From Hyphomicrobiales bacterium (GTDB lineage: Bacteria; Pseudomonadota; Alphaproteobacteria; Rhizobiales; Rhizobiaceae), in assembly GCA_900473795.1 (NCBI GenBank), contig UCMT01000018.1:1-64000 (forward strand): a DNA stretch of 64,000 nucleotides, read 5' to 3'. Under the pieces are notes generated by a model, which worked only from the letters and a program-made list of their open reading frames with translations, did no database searches and was not told the origin of the DNA. Positions 8,813 to 16,932 of this stretch are shown one piece after another. A program made the position numbers and the translations under genes. Each line of letters begins with the position of its first letter. Within the stretch, counting starts at the first letter, position 1.

Positions 8813-9364
8813 TCACTCTCTTTCCGCGCCGATGAGGATGAAGCACATGGTGGCGGGCTTGTCGCTCCTGTTGCGCCATGCGTGACGCGTGCCGCATTGA
8901 ACGACGATGTCACCTTGCTTCAAGAGCGTCTCTGCGCCGTCATCGAGTTCAAGCCAGACTTCGCCGTCGAGCACGATGTCATAGTCCACCGAGTTCGTCG
9001 TATGCATGCCCGGCGCGTTCGCCTCAAATGCTTGGATGAGGCCAGGGATGTGGACGGCTTGTTCCTTGAACGCTGCTTCGTGATCGACGGTTGCAAACAC
9101 AGAATCCGGGGGAAAGACCACCACCATCAATTTCGTCTCGCCGGGTTCCGGCGGAATTCTGACGTGCGGCGATGCCTGTTCGGCATGATCCTGTGGCAGG
9201 TGAGGTTTCGAAGCCGTGGCGTAGAGCACAGACGTCATATGCCCCGGTACCGACTGATAGACATGGGCATTCGGGGGTGGTCCGTCGCTGACGAAAACGG
9301 ACTTGCCGTTCCTCAATCCGGTGACCACGCGGCGCGGAACGCGAATTTGCGCTTCCTTACTCAT
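8813..9364 (-). CDS. Cupin-domain protein
   Basis: This is a 183-residue protein with one conserved cupin barrel in its second half: [18 protein letters not shown] (about residues 118-135), [15 protein letters not shown], then [18 protein letters not shown] (152-169). The histidines and acidic residues there could bind a metal. Such stand-alone cupins are common in aromatic and carboxylic-acid pathways, but the reaction is not known. The start at 9364 overlaps the end of the aldolase gene by 8 bp and has GAAAGG upstream, suggesting translational coupling. Because the island has no recognisable ring-cleavage dioxygenase, a catalytic role for this metal-binding-type protein deserves thought, although it does not look like a known extradiol enzyme. 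Confidence 0.75.
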   Translation of the reverse strand: MSKEAQIRVPRRVVTGLRNGKSVFVSDGPPPNAHVYQSVPGHMTSVLYATASKPHLPQDHAEQASPHVRIPPEPGETKLMVVVFPPDSVFATVDHEAAFKEQAVHIPGLIQAFEANAPGMHTTNSVDYDIVLDGEVWLELDDGAETLLKQGDIVVQCGTRHAWRNRSDKPATMCFILIGAERE

Positions 9365-10025
9365 AGATGAGGCCTTTCGCATTCAACTGAGGACGCATGT
9401 CGTTGATGTCCAGGCTGAGTTGGCCGGCTTCATAGAGGGCGCGCTTCTCGTCCTCCACTGCCTGACGCTTCAGCGCCTTTTCCAAGACCGACGCGGCTTC
9501 GTCGCGCTTGACGACGCAGACACCGTCATCGTCGGCGACAATCACGTCACCGGGTTCGATTGCCACTCCGGCGCAAACGATAGGAACTTGGACGTTGGCC
9601 AAGGTCTCCTTGACGGTGCCCTGAGCCGATATCGCCTTGGCCCAGACGGGAAATTTCATCGCCCTGAGGTCGGCAACATCTCGCACGCCGGCGTCGATGA
9701 TCAAGCCGAGGATTCTCCGCGCCTTGCACGACGTCGCCAGCAGATCACCGAAATATCCGTCCGTGCACGGCGACGTTGGGGCGACGACCAGGATGTCACC
9801 CGGCTCGGCCATTTCGAGCGCGACGTGGATCATCCAGTTGTCGCCAGGGGGAACCTCGCAGGTCAACGAGGTGCCGCCGATCCGCGCGCCGTCGATGATC
9901 GGGCGCAGATGCGAGGCGAGCAGGCCTTTGCGCCCCTGCGCTTCATGAACCGTGGCGACGCCCAATTTGCCCAAAGCTTCGCACACCGCGCGGTCGGTCC
10001 GCGCCGTTTTCGTGACGACTTTCAC
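9357..10025 (-). CDS. ligK: 4-Carboxy-4-hydroxy-2-oxoadipate aldolase-like protein (LigK/GalC, RraA fold)
   Basis: This 222-residue protein of the RraA/HMG-aldolase family has [12 protein letters not shown] (about residues 23-34), [50 protein letters not shown] (about 90-116) and the [12 protein letters not shown] block. The G-x-x-G-D-L-L and D-x-G-x-R-D elements are the family's metal and pyruvate site. In the protocatechuate 4,5-cleavage and gallate routes such an enzyme splits the LigJ product into pyruvate and oxaloacetate. A LigJ-like gene nearby supports this. It starts with GTG behind a strong GGGAGGAAA, and is the first gene behind promoter B. A second family member lies at 30.6 kb. 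Confidence 0.82.
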   Translation of the reverse strand: MKVVTKTARTDRAVCEALGKLGVATVHEAQGRKGLLASHLRPIIDGARIGGTSLTCEVPPGDNWMIHVALEMAEPGDILVVAPTSPCTDGYFGDLLATSCKARRILGLIIDAGVRDVADLRAMKFPVWAKAISAQGTVKETLANVQVPIVCAGVAIEPGDVIVADDDGVCVVKRDEAASVLEKALKRQAVEDEKRALYEAGQLSLDINDMRPQLNAKGLIYE

Positions 10026-10076
10026 TCGATTTCCTCCCGGGCGAGACTAATAAATCCTAAGTCCTCGCCGCTACAA

Positions 10077-10113
10077 ATACCAGTTAGTATGCAAATTCCA
10101 ATTGGAATGTCAA
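10077..10113 (-). promoter_or_regulatory. Promoter/operator B before the aldolase-ferredoxin unit
   Basis: Read on the minus strand, TTGACA (10113-10108) is followed after 17 bp by ATAC-TAACTG-GTAT (10090-10077). The spacer carries the perfect 14-bp palindrome ATTCCAATTGGAAT (10095-10108). Order, spacing and most bases match promoter A, and the ATAC-N6-GTAT element with the same spacing recurs in promoter C. It lies 52 bp upstream of the GTG of the aldolase gene and separates that unit from the P450 operon behind it. Confidence 0.68.
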
Positions 10114-10147
10114 TCGGAATAACAGAATCCAACCTTCTGCGCGCGGC

Positions 10148-11077
10148 TCATTTCGCCGGCTGATGGCCAAGTGCGACGTCGAGATGAGCACGGTCGAACA
10201 GGCCCGCCGCGGCGCTCCTTGCAGACTCGCTGAGAAGGTTTGCGCGGATCATCAGATCGACTGTCGTTTCCAACGCTTTTCCCGGGATGGAGAGATCGGT
10301 GGGCCACATCCCCATGTCGCGCATGTAACGAAGGCCACGCAGTGCGAGGTCGGAGTCGTCTTTGGTGGTTATCCGTTGGAAGATGGGGAGCGTGATGTCT
10401 TCTTTCGAAGGATCATTGGTGATCTCATACGCTTCGAGCAGAGCCTGGAGAAAGCGAACGACTACAGCGCTGTTTTTCTCGAGCCAGCTCTTCCGTCCGA
10501 TGATCGCGGCGAACACGATCTCAGGGATGACATCGTTGATCTCGCCGATGAGATTGTAGCCTTCTCGCTCCGCAAGGAAATTCCAAGGGGCGGGCTGAGG
10601 AGCGCAATCGATTTCTCCAGCCTGCAATGCCTCCCAACGCTTCGTGTGGATGCCTGCGAGTTCGAACTCGTAATCACCCGGATACTTGAGCCCCTCTTGG
10701 GCAAGAAGAAGCTGGGTGTAGATGGCAGTGCCTTCGGTCAGAGACGACGTGCCGACCCTTTTCCCCTTCAGCTCTTTGATCGACTTGATCGATGAATGTG
10801 CCACGATCGACATCGGAAGCCTGTTGGAGTTGGAAGCGATCGTTCGCAGCTCTCCGCCCTGGACGAAATTCGACACGGCTCCTTCCGGTGGCGTGATTGC
10901 CAGATCAGCTTCTCCTTCGAGGACTGCGGTGGTGGCCTTGTCCACCGTTCCCATTTTCTGGTACTGGATGGACAGCCCGTGCTTGGCAAAAATTCCATGC
11001 TCTTCGGCAACGAAGACGGGGAGCCAATTAAAACCCTGCGCCCCGCCTGCAAGGCTAAGCTGTGTCGTCGACGTCAT
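10148..11077 (-). CDS. NMT1/THI5-like (type 2 periplasmic-binding-protein fold) protein without signal peptide
   Basis: This is a 309-residue protein with the two-lobed binding-protein pattern: FNWLPVFVAEEHGIFAKHGL near residues 16-35, ATTAVLEGEADLAITPPEGA near 48-67, KELKGKRVGTSSLTEG near 100-115 and GEIDCAPQPAPWN. It looks like a nitrate/taurine-type solute-binding protein. However, the likely start (11077, with GGGAG upstream) gives MTSTTQLSLAGG, with no signal peptide or lipobox, and no cognate permease or ATPase lies nearby. The upstream extension to 11197 does not provide one either. It follows the LigJ gene by 31 bp. Some proteins of this fold, such as 4,5-dihydroxyphthalate decarboxylase, are cytosolic enzymes, so a catalytic role is an alternative. 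Confidence 0.72.
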   Translation of the reverse strand: MTSTTQLSLAGGAQGFNWLPVFVAEEHGIFAKHGLSIQYQKMGTVDKATTAVLEGEADLAITPPEGAVSNFVQGGELRTIASNSNRLPMSIVAHSSIKSIKELKGKRVGTSSLTEGTAIYTQLLLAQEGLKYPGDYEFELAGIHTKRWEALQAGEIDCAPQPAPWNFLAEREGYNLIGEINDVIPEIVFAAIIGRKSWLEKNSAVVVRFLQALLEAYEITNDPSKEDITLPIFQRITTKDDSDLALRGLRYMRDMGMWPTDLSIPGKALETTVDLMIRANLLSESARSAAAGLFDRAHLDVALGHQPAK

Positions 11078-11108
11078 GTGGATTACTCCCGGAGGATGAT
11101 GGACCTGT

Positions 11109-12134
11109 TCACAGGTTCCGGTGTTGAAGTTTCTTGTGGAGCAGTGGGTAGACGCTCCTTGCGTTGCCTTCGAAGACGGCGTGTCTGTCCGCGTCACTCA
11201 GGCCCAACTGATCGATGTATCGTTTCGTGTCGTCGAAGGGATGCCCGGTCTCGGGATCAATCGCTTTCACAGCGCCGAGCAGTTCCGAGCCGAACAAAAT
11301 GTTCTTGTTGTCGACAACCCGGAACAAAGTGTCGATTCCGGCCTGGTGATAGACGCAGGTATCGAAAAACAAGTTGTTCATGAGATGCTCATCGATTCCT
11401 GGCTTCTCAAGCATGATCGACAGGCCGCGATAGCGCCCCCAGTGGTACGGCGCGGCACCGCCGCCGTGCGGAATAATCAACTTGAGTTTGGGATGCCGCT
11501 CGAACAGATCGCCCTCGATGAGCTGCATGAACACGGCGGTATCCGCATTGATATAGTGTGCGCCCGTGGTGTGCAGGCAACGTTCGCAGGACCCTGAAAC
11601 GTGGATCATCGCGGGCACTTCGAGCGCGATCATGGCTTCCCAGAGAGGGTCCCACCATTCGTCATGGACCGGAGGCGCGCTCCAGCGTCCGCCCGACGGG
11701 TCGGGGTTGAGGTTGCAGCCCACGAAACCGTGGCCGACACAGCGCTCCAATTCTGAGATCACGGCCGAAAGGTCACCATCGACCGTCTGCGGCAGCTGGC
11801 AGACGGCGGCGAAATTGTCCGGGAACATGTCCACGATCCGCTTGATGTTATCGTTGGAGACCTGCGCCCATTCCTTCGCAATCCCAACGCCAGGAACGTG
11901 GTGTCCCATCCCGGAGGCCCTCGGGCTGAGGAGCGTTACATGTGAACCACGTTCCCGCTGGATCATGAGCTGGTTCGCCTCGATAATCTCGTAGAGTTGC
12001 TTGTCGGGAATATCCGCGTAGACGGGTCGCTCCGAAGATTTGCCTTCTGCGTAGGCGACCTGAGCCTTGCGAAACGCGTGATGCTCCGGCGGCTCGGTTG
12101 TGAAATGGCCGTGGCAGTCGATGATGAGGGTCAT
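11109..12134 (-). CDS. ligJ: 4-Oxalomesaconate hydratase-like amidohydrolase (LigJ)
   Basis: This 341-residue amidohydrolase-superfamily enzyme closely follows the LigJ pattern: IIDCHGHFTTEP at the N-terminus (metal-binding H-x-H near residues 7-9), the SPRASGMGHHVPG block, GFVGCNLNPDPSGGRW, VPAMIHVSGSCERCLHTTGAHY, PHGGGAAPYHWGR and FFDTCVYHQAGID. LigJ hydrates 4-oxalomesaconate to 4-carboxy-4-hydroxy-2-oxoadipate in the protocatechuate 4,5-cleavage and gallate routes. The product is the substrate of the LigK-like aldolase encoded nearby. The ATG at 12134 overlaps the P450 stop codon as ATGA, so the two are translationally coupled. The family assignment is firm; in vivo substrate is inferred. 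Confidence 0.88.
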   Translation of the reverse strand: MTLIIDCHGHFTTEPPEHHAFRKAQVAYAEGKSSERPVYADIPDKQLYEIIEANQLMIQRERGSHVTLLSPRASGMGHHVPGVGIAKEWAQVSNDNIKRIVDMFPDNFAAVCQLPQTVDGDLSAVISELERCVGHGFVGCNLNPDPSGGRWSAPPVHDEWWDPLWEAMIALEVPAMIHVSGSCERCLHTTGAHYINADTAVFMQLIEGDLFERHPKLKLIIPHGGGAAPYHWGRYRGLSIMLEKPGIDEHLMNNLFFDTCVYHQAGIDTLFRVVDNKNILFGSELLGAVKAIDPETGHPFDDTKRYIDQLGLSDADRHAVFEGNARSVYPLLHKKLQHRNL

Positions 12135-13321
12135 CACGCATCCCACTTCGCAGGAAGTTCGGAGATGCCGCGGAAGCGCCAGCCTTTGCCTCGCATTTCC
12201 TTTGCCGGGTCGAGCCGCAGATTGGGCAATTGTGCGAACGCCTCCTCAAGAGCGATCTCGCCCATGGCACGCGAGAGGAAGTGCCCTGAACAGAAGTGTG
12301 GCCGGAAGCCGAACGACAGATGTTGCTTCTTCTTGCGGAACATGTCGAACTGGTCGGCATTCTCGAACCGGGCTTCGTCGCGGTTGGCAGAGCCCATAAC
12401 GATGGCGACCGAGGATCCCTTCGGAATGACCGTTCCGGCAAGCTCGAAGTCCTCCCTGGCAACGCGGGGCGTTACACCGATGGGAGCGATCCACCGCAGG
12501 CCTTCGTCGAATGCGCGCATTGCATTGTCGCCCGGCGCGCTCGCCATGATTTTCGCCTGCGCCGGATTTGTAAGAACGCCAGCGCAAGCGTTTGCTGCAG
12601 CATGACCAGGCTCCTGCAGGCCGCCAAGGATGATGACCCGCATCGTCGGAGAAATCTCGTCCCAGCTGCGGACTTCGCCCTTCGGCATTCCGCCGTACAT
12701 CACGTGGCTGAGAAGCGAGTTGTTGGGTTTCGAGAGGCACGCCTGGTAGAGATCGCCCATCTGCTTGTCGATGTCCACGAGTGCTCGATCGAGACGCTGC
12801 CAGACGGCCGGGTCATTGTTGACATTCTGCAAACCGAGAGCCATGGCATGGAACCATTCCACCAGCGTTTCATTCGGCGTTTCCTTAAGGCCGATGACAT
12901 CGCCGATGCATCGGACTGAAATCGGCTCGAAGAGTTCCGTTGTGAGGTTTGCCCCGCTCTGTTCCTTGATGGCATCGATGTAGCGCTGGACGACCGGGCG
13001 CGTGAGCGCTTCCACGAAGGAGCGGACGCGTTCCTGGGTGAGGTTGGCATCAATGCCTTCGCGAAGGCATTGATGTTCATCGCCGGACATCGTCAAAACG
13101 TTCGGCATGCCCATCACGCGGGCTTCCGGGCGATCCGTCGACCCCGACGGCCCGAAAATCTTGTCGTTGCCGCCAATTGACCGGCAGTCGTCGAAGCGCG
13201 TGATGAAATATTCTTTCGTACCGTCGAAGAATGCGACGGGCTGTTCTTTGCGCAGCCGCGCATAGACGGGGTAGGGGTCTCTATAGAGATTTTCCCCAGT
13301 CAACTCCGTGTGTTTCTCCAC
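12134..13321 (-). CDS. Cytochrome P450 resembling GcoA (CYP255), probable aromatic O-demethylase
   Basis: This 395-residue soluble P450 has the heme-binding loop FGFRPHFCSGHFLS (Cys near residue 350), the E-x-x-R helix FDEGLRW and an unusual I-helix LGGLQEPGHAA in place of the common AGxDT. The QEPGH element, the PISVRCIGDVIGL block, the short GMPKGEVRS loop before the I-helix and the WRFRG segment near the end all recall GcoA, the guaiacol O-demethylase, as far as I remember that sequence. GcoA uses a fused reductase (GcoB); no such gene is seen here, but a separate ferredoxin and reductase are encoded in the island. The GTG at 13321 is chosen because GGAGGAAG precedes it. It is the first gene of the P450-ligJ-binding protein operon. 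Confidence 0.85.
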   Translation of the reverse strand: MEKHTELTGENLYRDPYPVYARLRKEQPVAFFDGTKEYFITRFDDCRSIGGNDKIFGPSGSTDRPEARVMGMPNVLTMSGDEHQCLREGIDANLTQERVRSFVEALTRPVVQRYIDAIKEQSGANLTTELFEPISVRCIGDVIGLKETPNETLVEWFHAMALGLQNVNNDPAVWQRLDRALVDIDKQMGDLYQACLSKPNNSLLSHVMYGGMPKGEVRSWDEISPTMRVIILGGLQEPGHAAANACAGVLTNPAQAKIMASAPGDNAMRAFDEGLRWIAPIGVTPRVAREDFELAGTVIPKGSSVAIVMGSANRDEARFENADQFDMFRKKKQHLSFGFRPHFCSGHFLSRAMGEIALEEAFAQLPNLRLDPAKEMRGKGWRFRGISELPAKWDA

Positions 13322-13445
13322 CTTACTTCCTCCCGTTGCCTGCATCCACAGGTCTTCCGATTCAATTGATCGCCATCAACTCCCATACGGTGGCGAGCTC
13401 CACGTCGTCGCCTCCTTCGGCGGGCCCTCCCGGCACGATTGACAC

Positions 13446-13504
13446 TTGACATACCGAAAAGACTTCGGATACGGATAGGTATCCAAAGCGGGGATGGCTG
13501 TCAA
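13446..13504. promoter_or_regulatory. Bidirectional promoter/operator C between the P450 and liv operons
   Basis: Toward the liv genes, TTGACA (13446-13451) is followed after exactly 17 bp by ATAC-GGATAG-GTAT (13469-13482), which extends to the inverted repeat GGATAC/GTATCC. Toward the P450 gene, TTGACA on the minus strand (13504-13499) stands 16 bp from the same palindrome. One operator therefore covers the -10 regions of both divergent promoters. An overlapping inverted repeat, ACCGAA/TTCGGA, lies at 13453-13468. This fits joint control of uptake and O-demethylation by one repressor. Confidence 0.68.
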
Positions 13505-13554
13505 TAATAGAATTGAAGTCATCCGTGAGGCCGCTGATGGACGGGAGGAAATCC

Positions 13555-14346
13555 GTGAGTGAGAGCAGCTTAAACGTGGCTCAACCCGTGCTACAGGCGC
13601 GGGATGTTTCGGTGCAATTCGGGGGTGTCCAAGCGCTTTCGGACGTCTCCGTTTCGGTGCGAGCGGGCGAGATTTGCGGCCTCATCGGTCCCAATGGTGC
13701 GGGCAAGAGCACGTTTCTTAACGCAGTGACCCGTCTCGCAAGCTACGGCACTGGAACGATCATGCTCGACGGAACGCCAATCGAAGGCGCGAAGGTGCGT
13801 GACATGATCGGACTGGGTGTCGCGCGCACATTCCAGAACCTGGGTATCTACGCCTCGATGACGGTCCTGGAGAACGTCATGCTCGGAGGACACCACCAGT
13901 TTGGCGGCAGGTTCGCTCAGACCATTTTCAATCCGATGAGTTCGGGCGCGCGGGAGCGTGCCGCGCGCGTGAAAGCAATGACTGTGCTCGAGGAGATGGG
14001 AATGGCCGATGTGGCCAATACAATCGCGGGCGCTCTGCCATATCCCTTGCAGAAGCGGATGGAAATCGCCCGGGCGCTCGCCGCCGAACCGAAGATTTTG
14101 TTGCTGGATGAGCCAGCAGGCGGATTGACGCACGGGGAAGTCCACGAATTTGGCGAGCTTGTCGACAAGGTGAGACGCAGCCGTAATCTGTCGATCCTCC
14201 TGATCGAACATCACATGGGCCTCGTCATGGGTCTCTGTGACCGAATTTTCGTGTTCCACCTCGGGCGTAATCTGGCCGAAGGCAAGCCCGAAGAAATCAA
14301 GTCGAATGAAGCGGTAATTTCCGCCTACCTCGGGAGGGCCGCGTGA
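13555..14346 (+). CDS. livG: Branched-chain-type ABC transporter ATP-binding protein LivG
   Basis: This is a 263-residue cytoplasmic ATPase. Walker A GPNGAGKST is near residues 45-53, the signature region reads LPYPLQKRMEIARAL (typical of LivG, where the LSGG is degenerate), and Walker B is ILLLDEPAGGL. The GTG start at 13555 follows GGGAGGAAATCC; an earlier in-frame TTG at 13513 has no such site. It is the first of five overlapping genes (livG, livF, livH, livM, livK). In this island the importer more likely takes up an aromatic acid than leucine, as several Liv-type systems in related bacteria do; that is inference. Confidence 0.92.
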   Translation: MSESSLNVAQPVLQARDVSVQFGGVQALSDVSVSVRAGEICGLIGPNGAGKSTFLNAVTRLASYGTGTIMLDGTPIEGAKVRDMIGLGVARTFQNLGIYASMTVLENVMLGGHHQFGGRFAQTIFNPMSSGARERAARVKAMTVLEEMGMADVANTIAGALPYPLQKRMEIARALAAEPKILLLDEPAGGLTHGEVHEFGELVDKVRRSRNLSILLIEHHMGLVMGLCDRIFVFHLGRNLAEGKPEEIKSNEAVISAYLGRAA

Positions 14347-15059
14347 CCCTCCTTCAAATCAAGGATCTTTCGGCCTTCTACGGACGCACGCAGGCTCTCT
14401 TCAACTGTTCCTTCGACGTGTCCGAAGGGGAGTTCATCGCGCTCCTCGGATCAAACGGAGCTGGCAAGACGACGATGCTGCGGGCTCTCTCCGGTCTGCT
14501 GCACTTCGAAGGTTCCATAGCCTACGCGGGAACGTCGCTTGGGAAGGTGTCACCCCAGAGGCGGCTGGAACTCGGCATCGCGCACATACCGCAGGGCCGG
14601 GGAACTTTCACCGAGTTCACGGTTGACGAAAACCTGTCGCTAGGAGCCACGATCGTGACCAGCAGGTCGCAGATCAAGGAAGACAAGGAGCGGTGGTACG
14701 ACGCTTTCCCCAGACTGAAGGAACGACGGGACCAACTCGCCGGAAACTTGAGCGGCGGCGAGCAGCAGATGCTGGCCGTGGCGCGCGCGCTCATGTCGCG
14801 CCCCAAATTGCTGATGTGTGACGAGCCGTCGCTGGGACTGGCTCCGTCCATAACCCAGGAAATATTGACGATATTCAAGACACTGCATCGCGATCACGGC
14901 ATGACGTTGCTGGTGGTCGAGCAGAACGTGGACATCACGCTTCAATATGCGGACAGAGCTTTCGTCATCGAGGCGGGGCAGATCGTGGCCAGCGGTACAG
15001 CCGTGGAAATGGTTAACAACGAAGACATCAAAAAATCTTACCTGGGAGTCGCCGGATGA
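14343..15059 (+). CDS. livF: Branched-chain-type ABC transporter ATP-binding protein LivF
   Basis: This is a 238-residue ATPase and the partner of LivG. Walker A GSNGAGKTT is near residues 36-44, the signature LSGGEQQMLAVARAL near 138-152 and Walker B LLMCDEPSLGLAP near 158-170. The GTG start overlaps the LivG stop codon (GTGA), which means translational coupling. Length and motifs are ordinary for LivF. Confidence 0.93.
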   Translation: MTLLQIKDLSAFYGRTQALFNCSFDVSEGEFIALLGSNGAGKTTMLRALSGLLHFEGSIAYAGTSLGKVSPQRRLELGIAHIPQGRGTFTEFTVDENLSLGATIVTSRSQIKEDKERWYDAFPRLKERRDQLAGNLSGGEQQMLAVARALMSRPKLLMCDEPSLGLAPSITQEILTIFKTLHRDHGMTLLVVEQNVDITLQYADRAFVIEAGQIVASGTAVEMVNNEDIKKSYLGVAG

Positions 15060-15937
15060 GCCTCTTTTTCCAGCTCGTCGTCAGCGGGCTGACCACTGGA
15101 GCGATTTACGCCGCTCTCGCCCTTGCACTGGTTCTGATTTTCAGGGCGACCAATGTCGTCAACTTCGGCCAAGGAGAAATGGCGACATTTTCCGCTTACT
15201 GTACATGGCAATTGATGGAGTGGGGCGCTCCGCTCTGGGTGGCCCTGCTCGTCAGCCTCGCCGGCTCTTTCGCAGTGGGCGTCATTACCTTTCGTGCGGT
15301 GATCAGGCCTCTGATGTCCGCTCCCGTTGAGGCGATCGTCGTGGTCACCCTGGGTATATTTGTCCTGTTCCAGGCTGCCGGCATGTGGCTGTGGGGAGCA
15401 GAACAGCGCTCCTTTCCCAGCCTGTTCCCCGATGGCGGCTTCAACGTAGGCGATGTGCGTATTTTGAATTCGACCGTGGGCACCCTTGTGATTTTGGTGA
15501 TGATCGCAGTGCTGATGGGATTGATCTTCAGTTTCACGCGTCTGGGTCTCTCAATGCGCGCCGCCGCATTCGACCACGCCAGGAGCGTGCTGGTTGGCGT
15601 GAATGTCGAACGCATGCTCATGCTGGGTTGGGGTTTTGCCGCGGTCATAGGCGCATTTGCCGCCATCCTGATTGCACCAAGACTGTTCCTCAATCCGACG
15701 ATGATGACGCCGATCCTCTTTTACGGGTTGGCCGCAGCGACCCTCGGCGGCTGGGACAGTCCCCTCGGAGCGATCGCGGGTGGATTGATTGTCGGCGTGG
15801 CCGAGAGCCTCGGCGCGAGCTACTTGTCTTTCATCGGCGCGGACATGCGCATCGCGGTGCCTATCGCCCTCACTTTGCTCATTTTGCTCGTGAAGCCCGT
15901 CGGCCTGTTCGGCTCCTATAAGGTGACAAAGTTATGA
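15056..15937 (+). CDS. livH: Branched-chain-type ABC transporter permease LivH
   Basis: This 293-residue inner-membrane permease has about eight hydrophobic segments. The N-terminal LVVSGLTTGAIYAALALALVLIF, FGQGEMATFSAY and the C-terminal GGWDSPLGAIAGGLIVGVAESL block are typical of LivH. It pairs with LivM to form the channel. The ATG overlaps the LivF stop as ATGA. Confidence 0.92.
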   Translation: MSLFFQLVVSGLTTGAIYAALALALVLIFRATNVVNFGQGEMATFSAYCTWQLMEWGAPLWVALLVSLAGSFAVGVITFRAVIRPLMSAPVEAIVVVTLGIFVLFQAAGMWLWGAEQRSFPSLFPDGGFNVGDVRILNSTVGTLVILVMIAVLMGLIFSFTRLGLSMRAAAFDHARSVLVGVNVERMLMLGWGFAAVIGAFAAILIAPRLFLNPTMMTPILFYGLAAATLGGWDSPLGAIAGGLIVGVAESLGASYLSFIGADMRIAVPIALTLLILLVKPVGLFGSYKVTKL

Positions 15938-16932
15938 GTGACGGATCTCGATCGCGCCTGGTCAAGTTTGGCCTGTTTGCCGCGGCGGCGGTTCTGCTGC
16001 CACTTCTCCTCCCCGGCTATGCGCTGCAGCAGGTTTGCATCGCCATCGCATATGCGATCGCCATCATGGGCCTCAATCTGTTGATGGGATTTGGCGGACA
16101 GATCTGCCTCGCGCAGGGCGCGCTTTTCGGCGTCGGAGCCTATGTGACCGCGATCTTGAATTCGGACTACGGCATCCACCCCATCGCGACCTTGCCGATG
16201 TCCGCAACTGCGACCGCTTTGGTTGGTTTGGTCGTGGGGCTTCCGGCACTCCGTCTTCAGGGCCTTCAGCTCGCGATCGTGACATTCGGCATTGCTGCTG
16301 CATTTCCACAACTGTTGCTGAAAATGGGTGGCATAACCGGCGGCGTTTCGGGACTCCCGATTGATGGTCTGGAAGCCCCCACCTGGGTTCCCGTCAGCCC
16401 GGAACTTTGGCTCTACGTCGTTTCGCAGTGCTGCGCAGGGATCGCGGCCCTGCTAGTGACCCTGATGCTATTCGGCGATGTTGGGCGTGCACTGCGCGCC
16501 CAACGCGACAACGCCCAAATCGCCGAGGCGCTCGGCGTCAATCTGACGAAAACGCGGCTCTGGGCGTTTGCCGGAAGTTCGGCGCTCGCAGGACTAGGTG
16601 GAGGCGTATTCGCCATCATCACGGGCTTCATCAGCCCAGAGTCCTTCCTGGCGATCCTGTCGATCAACATTGTCATCGGAAGCATCGTGGGCGGTGTCAC
16701 GAGTGTCGTCGGGGCGTTTTTGGGTGGACTGTTCATGGTCTTTGTCCCCACCTGGGCCTCCGACATCAATCTGAGCCTGGGCAATTTGATCTACGGCCTT
16801 GCGCTGATCCTCATCATGATGGTCGCGCGAAACGGCGTCACTGGTTTCATCGAAAAATGGCTTTCGACGATTTTACGGAGGACCGCAGACAATACAGCGT
16901 CTGTGAAGGAAACAAGGGAGGAACTGACATGA
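15934..16932 (+). CDS. livM: Branched-chain-type ABC transporter permease LivM
   Basis: This is a 332-residue inner-membrane permease. It has the LivM features IAIMGLNLLMGFGGQICLAQGALFGVGAY (about residues 37-65), GLPALRLQGLQLAIVTFG and IAEALGVNLTKTRLWAFAGSSALAGLGG. The ATG overlaps the LivH stop as ATGA, and its own stop overlaps the livK start. No unusual features. Confidence 0.92.
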   Translation: MSDGSRSRLVKFGLFAAAAVLLPLLLPGYALQQVCIAIAYAIAIMGLNLLMGFGGQICLAQGALFGVGAYVTAILNSDYGIHPIATLPMSATATALVGLVVGLPALRLQGLQLAIVTFGIAAAFPQLLLKMGGITGGVSGLPIDGLEAPTWVPVSPELWLYVVSQCCAGIAALLVTLMLFGDVGRALRAQRDNAQIAEALGVNLTKTRLWAFAGSSALAGLGGGVFAIITGFISPESFLAILSINIVIGSIVGGVTSVVGAFLGGLFMVFVPTWASDINLSLGNLIYGLALILIMMVARNGVTGFIEKWLSTILRRTADNTASVKETREELT

